This document shows positions 55,508 to 64,000 of a DNA stretch of 64,000 nucleotides, piece by piece (position 1 is the first letter of the stretch; every line of letters starts with the position of its first letter). Both the position numbers and the translations under genes were made by a program. The notes beneath the pieces were generated by a model. That model had not been told where the DNA came from, searched no databases, and was given only the letters and a program-made list of their open reading frames with translations. Origin of the DNA: Pyronema omphalodes (Eukaryota; Ascomycota; Pezizomycetes; Pezizales; Pyronemataceae); NCBI GenBank assembly GCA_024516155.1, contig JAJJXM010000033.1:372001-436000 (forward strand), written 5' to 3'.

Positions 55508-57088
55508 ATGCCCTCGTTATCACTACAACCCACCGCTCCAGGTGTCCCCGGCGTCCTCCCGACTCTCAGTGGTTACGCCGGCTTGTTAACCTCCAGAAAC
55601 TCAGTCGGCGAAACTCACCTCCTCATCGGCGCCTCTCCCCTCGCTGCCTCACGTCTCCAAAAGTCCCTCGATGCCGGCGCAAATGTCATCCTAATCTCAC
55701 CACCTACCGAATTGCCTTACTCTATCCAGACTCATATCAACTCCGGCGCCGTCACCTGGCACCAGCGATCCTTCACTTCCACCGACATCAACACCCTCGG
55801 AAGACAGGAAGTCGATGGCATCGTCGATTTAGTATGGGTTGTCTCGCACCCTGATGCCGCGGAGATCTCAAGGCTCTGTAAGAAGCTGCGAGTACCAGTT
55901 AATGTTGTCGATAAACCTGGGCTTTGCAGCTTCACGCTGCTGGCTAGCTATACGCAGGGACCGCTACAGATCGGCGTAACGACACAAGGAAATGGATGTA
56001 AGCTGGCATCGAGGATACGAAGGGAAATTGTGGCTGGACTACCGGCGGGGTTGGGTGATGCATGCGCAAGAATTGGAAACCTTAGGAGGAGGCTCATTGA
56101 GGAAGCTGGAGAGACGCCGATTGATGACGCCGACGAAGCGACCGACCAGACTGCAACTTTTAATAACTTTGTCACCGAAGGGGAGGAGAAGACACGGAGG
56201 GTCAGATGGTTATCGCAGATTTGTGAATACTGGCCGTTAGAAAAATTGGTTGAGTTGGATATGGAGGCTCTAGAGGGATTCCATGCGGAGGATATACAGG
56301 CCCCGGCAATACCAATAGAAGGAAAGAAGGGGTCGATTGCGTTGATCGGTGCTGGACCTGGACATCCGGAACTTCTGACGACGGCATCCTTAAGAGCCAT
56401 GGAGACGGCGGATTTGGTGTTAGCTGACAAGCTCGTTCCTGCGGCGGTATTGGAGCTGATTCCTAGGAGGACGCCGGTGTTTATTGCCAAGAAATTCCCC
56501 GGCAACGCAGAAGCAGCACAGGAGGAGCTTCTTGCACGAGGACTGGCGGCGTTGAAGGAGGGTCAAACGGTGGTGAGACTGAAGCAGGGCGATCCATACA
56601 TCTATGGAAGAGGTGGAGAGGAGTATTTGTTCTTTGAGAAGCATGGTTACGTACCTAAGGTTCTCCCCGGAGTCACCTCTGCGCTTTCCGCTCCGATGTT
56701 TGCGGCTATTCCCGCTACCCAGAGAGGTGTTAGTGATCAGGTACTTATCTGTACGGGAACTGGAAGGAAGGGTGAACCCCCGGTACCACCGGAGTATGTC
56801 GCAACTAGGACCACTGTCTTTTTGATGGCATTGCATAGAATCGAGAAGTTGGTGGAGGAGCTGAGGACGAAGGGTTGGCCGATGGATACACCTTGTGCTG
56901 TGGTCGAGAGGGCATCTTGTGCTGATCAGCGGGTGGTGCGAACGACACTAGGAGTCGTTGGAGCTGCCATTGAAGAGGTTGGATCGCGGCCACCTGGACT
57001 TCTTGTCGTTGGACATGCATGTGGAGTCCTCAAGGGCGGTTGGGGTGAAAAGGGCTGGGTCGTTGAGGAAGGTTTTGACGGATTTTGA
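55508..57088 (+). CDS. Siroheme synthase: uroporphyrinogen-III C-methyltransferase with CysG-like N-terminal domain
   Basis: Intron-free 526-residue enzyme making siroheme, the cofactor of sulfite and nitrite reductases. The N-terminal ~200 residues resemble the NAD-binding dehydrogenase/ferrochelatase part of CysG/Met8 (THLLIGASPLAASRLQKSLD, DLVWVVSHPD, VNVVDKPGLCSFTL, ASRIRREIVAGLP). Residues ~275-510 are the SAM-dependent methyltransferase: IALIGAGPGHPELLT, DLVLADKLV, VVRLKQGDPYIYGRGGEE, VLPGVTSALSAP and PCAVVERAS. This layout matches fungal MET1-type proteins. In yeast the N-terminal reactions are done by separate Met8; whether this N-domain is active cannot be judged. The next gene starts 275 bp downstream on the same strand. 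Confidence 0.93.
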   Translation: MPSLSLQPTAPGVPGVLPTLSGYAGLLTSRNSVGETHLLIGASPLAASRLQKSLDAGANVILISPPTELPYSIQTHINSGAVTWHQRSFTSTDINTLGRQEVDGIVDLVWVVSHPDAAEISRLCKKLRVPVNVVDKPGLCSFTLLASYTQGPLQIGVTTQGNGCKLASRIRREIVAGLPAGLGDACARIGNLRRRLIEEAGETPIDDADEATDQTATFNNFVTEGEEKTRRVRWLSQICEYWPLEKLVELDMEALEGFHAEDIQAPAIPIEGKKGSIALIGAGPGHPELLTTASLRAMETADLVLADKLVPAAVLELIPRRTPVFIAKKFPGNAEAAQEELLARGLAALKEGQTVVRLKQGDPYIYGRGGEEYLFFEKHGYVPKVLPGVTSALSAPMFAAIPATQRGVSDQVLICTGTGRKGEPPVPPEYVATRTTVFLMALHRIEKLVEELRTKGWPMDTPCAVVERASCADQRVVRTTLGVVGAAIEEVGSRPPGLLVVGHACGVLKGGWGEKGWVVEEGFDGF

Positions 57089-57363
57089 TTATTTTTCGTT
57101 ATTTCGTAGGCGTAATTAGAGGGAAAGGTGTTTATATTTTGGGTTTCCGATTTTGGAGTTTGTAAAAAAATACTAAGATTTTCTAATTGCATTATTGTTT
57201 CGTCGTGCAAGTGATGTTGTTGGTGTTCGAGGTGCAAGAGGATGGAGATGGCATATGGATTGAGCATTGGAGCTCAGCTCAAATAATGACGTCACGTGTT
57301 CAGCCCTATGCGCGTCATCCCATTTGTGTGACATCTCCAGTCATCGAAACGCGATTCGCCGTG

Positions 57364-58402
57364 ATGCCTCCTAAAGTTTTCTCCCCGCCAAATACGCAAA
57401 TCGTTTGCTAACAGTCCGCAGTTTTTCACTCCTACGCAAAATAAACCACCGGCATCTCAGAAGCCCCGCCAACCTCAGTTTCTTTCCGCAGAACCAACAC
57501 CTTTAAAAGCTTCACAGAAGCCACCACCAGAATCTACAAACAGTCCAGTTGTAAAGCGTCCCAAAAGTTTACAGAAACCCCACCAGATACCACAAGTCCA
57601 ACATGCAACCTCTTCCGAGTCTCGTACAATAACAACACCAAAGTTCATCGCACCTATAACCTCCACACCCCTCCCAAGCAGTCAAAAGCGACCTCAATTC
57701 CAACGACAACAGCATCCACCTCCCTCAACCCCGACTCCAGCACCTCGCCGATTCGCCTCAACAGTACCAGATGTTCATTCTAGTGATGCCGTAGAAGAAA
57801 CCTCATTATCAGTAGGACGCAAACGACCCTGGCTTCCAGAGCCTGATGATTCACCACCCGGAAGCTCACCTTTAAGACCTCGAACCCCTCCGCCAATTCA
57901 TATATCATCTAACTTAGACTCATCACCACCCGAACTTACATCCCCTTCATTAAACCGTCTTCGAGCTCCGTTTTTAAATCTTCCCATACCTTCCATAGGT
58001 TCCGGACTCTCCTCAGGTTCTTCAACACCATTGGTTAATCGCCCGTTGTTTAGAGTTCTTGAGGATGATGATAGCGCTATGAATCTTCCCAAAGACTGGA
58101 GCCCGAAGAAGAAAAAGAAAGGGAAGGAGGGGAAGTATATACCCGACGGTATGGCGGAGAATGTAGCGGGGTGGGTGTTAGAGATGAGACAGCAACAGGG
58201 GAGGAAAGAGGGCGGGAAAATGGTGGTTGAGGAGTGGAGGGAAAGCGATGGGTATCTAAATGTTACTGGAGAAGGGGAGAGGTTGATGTTAATGAAGGGA
58301 CGGAAGAAAAAGGAGATTTCTGTGGGGACAGTGGTTAGATATGATTCGCCTTGGTGGGAGATTGATGGGTGGAGGGTTTGTGTATTTTGGAGGACGGAAT
58401 AA
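57364..58402 (+). CDS. Unknown fungal protein, disordered with a conserved-looking C-terminal domain
   Basis: Not recognised. The proposed 330-residue product has a 12-bp first exon (57364-57375, MPPK) and exon 2 57422-58402, joined over a 46-bp intron with a GCTAAC branch site but a weak GTTTTC donor. The frame of exon 2 has a stop at 57362, so no longer single-exon start exists. Residues 1-220 are Pro/Ser/Gln-rich and disordered, with phospho-site-like SPxx and TP dipeptides (RPRTPPPI, SPPELTSP). Residues ~230-330 look folded: VNRPLFRVLEDDDSA, YIPDGMAENVAGWVLEMRQQ, VGTVVRYDSPWWEIDGWRVC. Basic KKKKKGKEGK suggests nuclear location. The exon 2 coding call is good; the start is tentative. Confidence 0.6.
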
Positions 58403-58462
58403 TGTACATAGCAAAGCGATAATACGTATAGTACGGCTGGTGGAGCACACGAGACATAACAA

Positions 58463-58468
58463 GCGCTA

Positions 58469-58499
<31 letters not shown>

Positions 58500-58564
58500 T
58501 CAATTCGGTCCTATCCATATCCGGGGTAATCTGAAGGTCACCCGTTCAATCCGGGTTTGGCGCA
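58463..58564 (+). tRNA. tRNA-Phe (GAA) with intron
   Basis: Exon 1 58463-58499, intron 58500-58528 (29 nt), exon 2 58529-58564. Acceptor stem GCGCTAA/TTGGCGC, D-arm GCTCAGTTGGGAGAGC, anticodon stem TCAGA/TCTGA with loop CTGAAGA (anticodon GAA), T-arm ACCCG-TTCAATC-CGGGT. The intron sits after position 37, the canonical place, and holds ATTC that can pair with the anticodon. A TTTTT terminator follows within ten bases. Confidence 0.96.
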
Positions 58565-58911
58565 TAACTTTTTCTAATTTTTTTCAGTCTTTTTGTGACA
58601 TGTGAGATGGCAAAGAAGAACAAAAAATCTATGTACAAAACAAGCAGCAAAAGAATATACAACTTTTTGGACAATATGATAATGCAAAAGCCGAATGCTA
58701 TTATAGAAATCCAATTCGACCTCCCATTGATGTCCGTCTGTCCGACCCAAATGGATATAAATGAACTGGAATAAAGAAGAAACCAAAGAAATAAATTCGG
58801 AGCAGAGTAGGTATGTTTCTTTAAAAGCCTAACCGATCCTCGGCAATCACGCCGCCACCCTTCCCATATGTATTACATCCAATCCAATCTTCTGTTGTAG
58901 ATTCATGCGCT

Positions 58912-59612
58912 TTACAAGAAGGCCTCACGCTTCTTGTTGTATGCCCGCTGGTCCTTCAACCACTGGCGGTATTGCTTGACGCTTCCGATCTTCTCGCCGT
59001 AGTAGTCAGGGACGGGGTTGCTGAAGCTCTGGAAACTAGGGTCCACGCGGTTCTTCTGGATGTGCTTCAAGAACTCACGTTCACGCTGGGTATGTGTTAG
59101 CTTGTGCTCTGTAATTCCCCTCCAAACTACCTGCGGGAGCCCAGGTTTGCAATTCCCGGCGAAGCCGCCCGAAGACCACCGAAGCTCTCCCTCTCTTCTC
59201 CTCAACCACGGGATCTTCGACATACCTCAGCAATCTGGCTGATCCACCTCTTCTTAGCAATATTGAAAGCCGCTCCTCCAACCGAAGGCCCAACCAACCA
59301 ACCCGCCGCTCCACATCCAATAGTAGCCAATCCGAACATAATCAAAGGATCCATTCCGAAAATGGTCTGAGTAACATCAATCTCCTTGTTGGCGAGGTAA
59401 CCGATTCCTATTGAGGTTCCCACAGCGCTGGTTATGACACTAGAACCAAGGTTGTAACGGCGACGAAGGCGGCGAAGTTTCAGGAAGGAGTCCCAGTCGA
59501 GAGTTTCCTGCTTTCCAGCGGGGGTAGTAGAAGCATGGCGAACGGTAGTCTGGATGGTAGAGACGGGTTTGGGGGCGGCTTTGACCGCGCGGGTTGCGGT
59601 GCGGGCGAACAT
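58912..59612 (-). CDS. PAM17: PAM17, subunit of the mitochondrial presequence-translocase motor
   Basis: 186-residue inner-membrane protein that organises the TIM23 import motor. Exons 59226-59612 and 58912-59085; the 140-bp intron has a GCTAACAC branch site, and the join QIAE-REREFLKHIQ matches the family. Residues 1-30 are an Arg/Ala-rich mitochondrial presequence (MFARTATRAVKAAPKP). LDWDSFLKLRRLRRRYNL precedes two membrane helices (about 60-80 and 93-115, containing FGMDPLIMFGLATIGCGAAG). The C-terminal signature VPDYYGEKIGSVKQYRQWLK is present. Start at 59612 is chosen over an upstream in-frame ATG because it places the presequence first. Convergent with the tRNA-Phe gene. Confidence 0.94.
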
Positions 59613-60167
59613 TGTTGTATGGTAGTAGTGGTGGTGGTGGTGGGACAGCTGTGGGTATTGAAGCTGGAAGATCAAATTAAGCGGTTTTCGTTGGTGGTTT
59701 CGTTTCCCGTGGGGTAGCCCGGACGGAGGTGATGGAATGCACCGGATGACGATGGGAATTTCTACGCTAGTAAAAATGGGCGCTTAATCCGAACAAGCAT
59801 AGAATGAAACTTACCTCACACACACGCGACCTAAGCTCTGCATAGCTCTTCCCCACAGCTACAGACGAAGCATCTTTAAGTTCTGCATAATTCAGCAGCC
59901 TCGAGATATCTTCCCAAGCCTATCTGTCAATATTTCTTCTGCAAATTCGGCCTATTATCTACCTTCATATACCCTACCTCATCTCCTACCACCATCCACC
60001 AATCCCCCAAGGTTCAACAGCAACAGCCCCAAAATCCTCCGGCATCCGCATACCCAAGCCCCATTCCGCCTCCAAAATCCCTCTGCATTCTCTCACTCAC
60101 CAAACCCCAACCCTCTAGCAACCTCACTTCCTCCCCAAACTCCTCCAAAATCCCCATCCAAAACCCC
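59613..60167. other. Divergent spacer between PAM17 and the small membrane protein
   Basis: No gene seen. The right half is C-rich pyrimidine DNA leading into the next frame. Confidence 0.4.
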
Positions 60168-60599
60168 ATGCCTCCCCGTCCCAAGAAAAACCAGCAGCCC
60201 ATAAACGATCGCACTCCCCTCCTCCCACAACACCATCCCCCCACCCGGCGCCTCAGCCTAGCCGCATCCACCACCCACTGGCACCGTCCAAACCGTTATG
60301 CTCACCACCGACAACTGTTATTAGTTCTATTGGCAGTTATGATCTTGATTCAAGGAGCTAGTAGAATGGTTGGGTTATTGGCCCGTGGGAATCAGAGGGG
60401 TTTTGAAGAGGTTGATGAATTTGGGCCTGGGAGCCAAGCATGGAATAGCTTGGGGAATGATATGTGTAAGGTTTATGATTACGAATATCAGGGGAATATT
60501 AATGAGGTTCTTGAGCTCACGGGGACAGTTCTTAATGTAGTGAAAGGCTGGCTTTGGTGGTTGGTTACGTCGGTGGCGGTGTTTGAGGGTGCTGGGTGA
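60168..60599 (+). CDS. Small hypothetical single-pass membrane protein
   Basis: Not recognised. 143-residue frame: a basic, Pro-rich N-terminus with an acidic dileucine-like sorting motif (NDRTPLLPQ), one clear hydrophobic helix at about residues 49-62 (LLLVLLAVMILIQG), then a polar segment (GFEEVDEFGPGSQAW) and a Trp-rich hydrophobic end (VVKGWLWWLVTSVAVF). Dileucine motifs of this kind occur in vacuolar or endosomal fungal membrane proteins; that is inference. It lies between PAM17 (divergent) and DERA (convergent). No domain supports it, so it may be partial or spurious. Confidence 0.45.
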   Translation: MPPRPKKNQQPINDRTPLLPQHHPPTRRLSLAASTTHWHRPNRYAHHRQLLLVLLAVMILIQGASRMVGLLARGNQRGFEEVDEFGPGSQAWNSLGNDMCKVYDYEYQGNINEVLELTGTVLNVVKGWLWWLVTSVAVFEGAG

Positions 60600-61100
60600 C
60601 GGGGATATGGGGGTTTCATTGCACTTGGAGATGGCTCTAGATATGAGGGAAATGAAGTATATGAATTCCTTTGGGTCTGGGGAGTTGAATATGTGTCTCT
60701 TCTTCTTGTTAAGAAAGGATATAGTCATATCAATACAACAGTTTGCTTGGAAAGTTCATGAGATGGGAGTACCTGCACTTGGTGCTGTGGGATTCTTCGT
60801 GAAACATCTGAACTATGGATTCATGATACTATTTCATAATAAAAACACCATCTCCTTGGGAGTTTTGTTTTCTTTTGTTGAATTTTGGCTACTAGTTTAC
60901 GATCATGTAGGCTTTCATCCGATGTTGATGCATATGCACTCCACAATGTCACGGATTCTCACTAACATAAATTAATGGTAGCATTAGATGAAGTTGAGAA
61001 CTTTAAGGACAATGACTCCATAGACGGGTATGTCTTCCTAATAGCCCCTCATTCCTCCGCCAATACTTCCTATCCCCATTACCTTCCACTTGCCTCATCC
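60600..61100. other. Convergent spacer between the small membrane protein and DERA
   Basis: No supported gene. The overlapping plus-strand frame at 60583-60975 has no recognisable domain. Confidence 0.4.
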
Positions 61101-61853
61101 TTAGTATCCCGTTCCCACTCCACCAGCCATAATCTTAACCCCACTACTAGTTCCAATCCTGTCCGCCCCAGCCTCAACCATTCTCCTCGCGGCCTCCCCA
61201 TCCCTAACACCCCCACTAGCCTTAACCTTAACCGTCCCATAACTTTCCACCGTCTTTTTCATAAGCTGCACATCCTCGACCGTCGCTCCTCCTCCACTGA
61301 AACCCGTCGAAGTCTTCACGAATCCCGCGCCAGCTTCCGCAGAAATCAGACAAGCCGCAACCTTCTCCTCATCCGTCAAAAGATGCGTCTCAATAATCAC
61401 CTTAACAGTCCTTCCCTGTGCCGCCGTGACAACAGAAGCGATATCTTCATAGACTTTCGCATATAGTTTCTCCTTCAAGTATCCAATATTGATAACCATG
61501 TCGACTTCATCGGCTCCTTCGTTTACTGCAGTTTGAGTTTCAAAAGCTTTTGTAAGAGAGGAGTTAGCGCCGAGAGGGAAGCCGATTACGGCACAAACAC
61601 GGACGTTGGTGTTAAGAAGCTCGTCGCGGGCCAGAGAAACATGTGCTGGGTTGATGCAGGCACTGGCAAAGGAGTGGGCTTTGGCTTCGGCGCAGAGAGC
61701 TTTAACTTGAGCGGGTGTTGCGGAGGGGGCGAGAAGTGTGTGATCAATATAGCTAGCGAGGGAATCGGGGACTGTGGCGGCAGCTGGAGGAGGGGAAGCG
61801 AGAATTGTCTCGATTCTTGCAGGGAGAAAGGTGAGCCAGTCTTGGGAGGGCAT
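61101..61853 (-). CDS. Deoxyribose-phosphate aldolase (DeoC/DERA)
   Basis: Intron-free 250-residue class I aldolase that splits 2-deoxyribose-5-phosphate into acetaldehyde and glyceraldehyde-3-phosphate in deoxynucleoside breakdown. The fold motifs are in order: YIDHTLLAPSATPAQVKALC, VCAVIGFPLG, EGADEVDMVINIGYLK, VKVIIETHLLTDEEK, the Schiff-base Lys in GFVKTSTGF (about residue 179), KASGGVRDGE with the second active-site Lys, and RIGTSSGVKIM at the end. The TSTGF and SSG elements bind phosphate. Length is standard for DeoC. The antisense frame at 61533-62126 is a shadow of this gene. Confidence 0.95.
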   Translation of the reverse strand: MPSQDWLTFLPARIETILASPPPAAATVPDSLASYIDHTLLAPSATPAQVKALCAEAKAHSFASACINPAHVSLARDELLNTNVRVCAVIGFPLGANSSLTKAFETQTAVNEGADEVDMVINIGYLKEKLYAKVYEDIASVVTAAQGRTVKVIIETHLLTDEEKVAACLISAEAGAGFVKTSTGFSGGGATVEDVQLMKKTVESYGTVKVKASGGVRDGEAARRMVEAGADRIGTSSGVKIMAGGVGTGY

Positions 61854-62351
61854 TTTGGTGGTGATGGTGATTTTCTTAAAGGTGGAGGTTGTGGGTTGAT
61901 GAAGAGAGGTGCTCTGCTAGTCATTACACACTGCGTGGCGTACTTAAGTACTGTACCGACATCACGGCATCGGAGGACAGCGGAGTCGCTAATGTTTGTT
62001 GACGGGCGGGCCCGGCGGGGTTCCCCCCTGCTGCACGTGGGAACTGGGATGTCTTTATCGGAGGAATCTAGCGCATCTCAATCTCGGTTTTCACTCCTCA
62101 TGCACCAGCTAACAGTCCCAGAGTAATCATCGTGTATTCGCTTCTAACGGCACATAACTAATTATCATCCTTCATCAAGAAGTATAAGCTCTTTATCAAT
62201 AATATCCTCCACAAGAATAGTAGCAAACAAATGGGTATCTCCTTTTTCAATCTTCATAATCCTCGGAAACATAACCATTATACAAGAAAGTCAACACATA
62301 AACTATGCTACAGTTTCAGTTAATAAAGCAGCCATCATAAAAAAAATCTTT
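61854..62351. other. DERA upstream region
   Basis: No gene seen; promoter of DERA and 3' flank of the next minus-strand gene. Confidence 0.4.
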
Positions 62352-64000
62352 TTAAACCTTGTTGTGGTTAAACTTCTTGATACCAAGACCCATACGATCT
62401 CCAGGAGCAGCATGCTTCTTCATAGCATCCTTGATCCTCTTCAAGCCTGCCATCATGGAGCAGGTTCTTGGGGTCCAGAAGTGACTTTCAAACAGGTTGT
62501 TGACGTATTCGGGGTCTTTTCCGTCTGTCATTACCTTCATCATAGCAGCATAGTATTTTCCATAGCCTGCGATGCTTGCTAATTGCATAAGCCACATCCA
62601 AATATTACTTCCGTTCTCCTCTTGGGAAACCCTATCAGAAGCAGCCTTGCTAAAACAGTCTAAGAAATGTCAGCCAAGTTCCAGATATAGGTTCAGGTTG
62701 CCATACACATGCACTCATTCTCTTGCCACATAGGCTCTTCGCCCTCCTCAACAGGCTTCTGAAATACAGTAGCAAAGCGGTAAAGGTTGTCATGTAAAAC
62801 TCCAAAGTCCTTCTTTTCCTGGTTGCTCATTCCATCCACATGCATACCCCAGAGATCATGGAACACAATAAGTAAGTTCATCATCTTGAGTCCAAGAGCG
62901 TAATATGAGATGGCCTCTTTCCAGTTGATGTAGTGGTCCAAACAGCTGTAAAGCTATTAGAGAAGTTAATCGAAATGTAAGATAAGATAACTTACAAGTA
63001 CCACATTCTTCTTCTCTGAATCAACGTCTCCGATAGTTCGTTCTTGTCCCATCTAGTCAACTTCCTCATATAGATACCTAGGATCTCCTCGCCACACGCC
63101 CCGGGAACAGTGTTAATCTTCCGAAGCCATGACCAGTATTCAATCATCTTTTTCTCCTTATTCCGAAATCCATTCCGCAATAGCTCCATACCAGTGTCCC
63201 GGAGGTTGAACAGCTCATGTTCCTTCCTTGCAGCAAGTACCCTCTGCTGAGACGTGTTATGAAGAACATACAGATCATCTCTGGTATCATATTGATTGAT
63301 ACCATCCTTATTCCTGTTCCACAACCACCTGAACATTTGATCAAACCAAATCTTGCTCGGCTGAGCCTTCTCACATTGAATCATCCAGAGTTCGTCCATC
63401 AAATCATCGAGCCATCCTTTAAGACAAACAAGCTCCTTATCGTTTGCGCCATGGTAAACGGATGAATATTGTAGCATCTTGACAATACGGATACGCTGTT
63501 GCATCTCATGTAGCTTAATCTCACGGAGTCTATCCTTCAGGACGGAATTGAAGTTGACGTTTCTGATATAATCGGAGAGACTGGGCAGGGATATTTCATC
63601 AATTCCGAGGGACTGCAAAAATTGTTCTCGGAGATCCGAAATAAGCTCAGTCTCTCCACAGATTGTTTGTTGCATATCTAGCTTTAGCTCGTTATCGTAC
63701 TCTGGCGCTTTGCTGTGGCCGATAGGTGATTGACTCTTGCTATAATCAGTACCAGCTGTTCCTCTGTGGGTAGTGGAAGAAGCTGATTGGTGTACCGAAG
63801 GCGGTGACGAGGCGGGTTCAGAAATTTCCATTTCAGATGCAGCTTGCTCCGAGGTAACAGATTCCATCTCCTCTTCACTTTCATCTTCGCTTTGTTGTGT
63901 ATCATCAACTGCAGCGGTGGTTGGCGTTCCTGGAGGAGAGTCATCATCAGAAGACCCATCATTGTCCTGTGCGGCAGGTGTTTCGGGTCTTGAAGGGACA
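62352..64000 (-). CDS. Unrecognised protein, 5' end outside the window
   Basis: I do not recognise this family. Minus-strand exons visible: 62996-64000 (open to the right edge), 62709-62945 and 62352-62649. Introns are 50 and 59 bp, with phases 2 and 2 (donor GTAAGT for the first, GTGTAT for the second). The visible part is about 510 residues. It starts with a disordered acidic/Ser-Pro segment (to about residue 110), then a helical region rich in Trp, Leu and charged residues (LREIKLHEMQQRIRIVKMLQ, GWLDDLMDELWMIQCEKAQP, WFDQMFRWLWNRNKDGINQ, YWSWLRKINTVPGACGEEI). The last exons give AISYYALGLKMMNLLIVFHD and end in GIKKFNHNKV. No catalytic motif is evident. The second donor is weak, so that joint is tentative. 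Confidence 0.65.

Noticed and set aside
55508..61853. Biosynthetic gene cluster around siroheme synthase
   Set aside because: Neighbours are PAM17, a tRNA, DERA and unknowns, with mixed orientation; no tailoring enzymes, regulator or transporter.
61533..62126. 197-codon plus-strand frame
   Set aside because: Antisense to DERA, whose catalytic motifs are intact on the minus strand.

Overview
The window is nuclear DNA of a filamentous ascomycete (Pezizomycotina). The evidence is short GT-AG introns of about 46-140 bp with CTAAC-like branch sites, dispersed single 5S rRNA genes, a tRNA-Phe with an intron after position 37, and a gene set typical of such fungi (a Ste7-type MAPKK, Mrc1, Gle1, Ilv5, Pam17, siroheme synthase and others). 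I cannot fix the class or species from sequence alone. Most genes are single-copy housekeeping genes. They are separated by intergenic regions unusually rich in clean micro- and minisatellites, long C/G homopolymers and decayed mobile elements.

Layout. 1-3.2 kb: the 3' part of GLE1 (+) converges on an Rds1-like ferritin-fold secreted protein (-). 3.2-5.9 kb: satellite-rich spacer holding a short retroelement with a 14-bp target-site duplication. 5.9-11 kb: NOP4 ribosome-biogenesis protein (-), a decayed hAT element, and a bHLH transcription factor (-). 11-21 kb: a 10-kb gene desert of tandem repeats with two more hAT remnants, one keeping an intact 127-codon ORF made of the transposase start and its C-terminal dimerisation region. 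21-22.4 kb: an F-box-like protein with one membrane segment. 22.6-23.8 kb: a nested retroelement insertion in which both elements have readable target-site duplications. 24.6-26.7 kb: a six-exon amino-acid permease (-). 28.9-31.2 kb: casein kinase 2 beta subunit (-) with a long possible N-terminal extension. 34.1-34.6 kb: a predicted small secreted protein. 35.7-36.7 kb: inositol monophosphatase. 37.0 and 50.9 kb: two identical 5S rRNA genes. 39.1-40.5 kb: ILV5. 41.3-43.2 kb: Ste7/MEK-type MAPKK. 46.3-50.6 kb: MRC1/claspin checkpoint mediator. 53.0-54.3 kb: splicing factor CWC25. 55.5-57.1 kb: siroheme synthase (MET1 type). 57.4-58.4 kb: an unknown protein. 58.5 kb: tRNA-Phe. 58.9-59.6 kb: PAM17. 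60.2-60.6 kb: a small putative membrane protein. 61.1-61.9 kb: deoxyribose-phosphate aldolase. 62.4-64 kb: the 3' part of an unrecognised gene that runs off the right edge.

The genes do not form one pathway or a biosynthetic cluster. They cover mRNA export and splicing (GLE1, CWC25), ribosome assembly (NOP4, 5S), signalling (MAPKK, CK2 beta), replication checkpoint (MRC1), mitochondrial functions (ILV5, PAM17) and metabolism (siroheme, inositol, deoxyribose phosphate). The most unusual content is the mobile and repetitive DNA: a family of short elements that share a 3' tail motif (GTCATAACC-ggttggga followed by variable short tandem repeats), seen at 4.1, 22.7-23.7 and 37.5 kb. I see no CRISPR array, virus-like gene or new multi-gene defence system.
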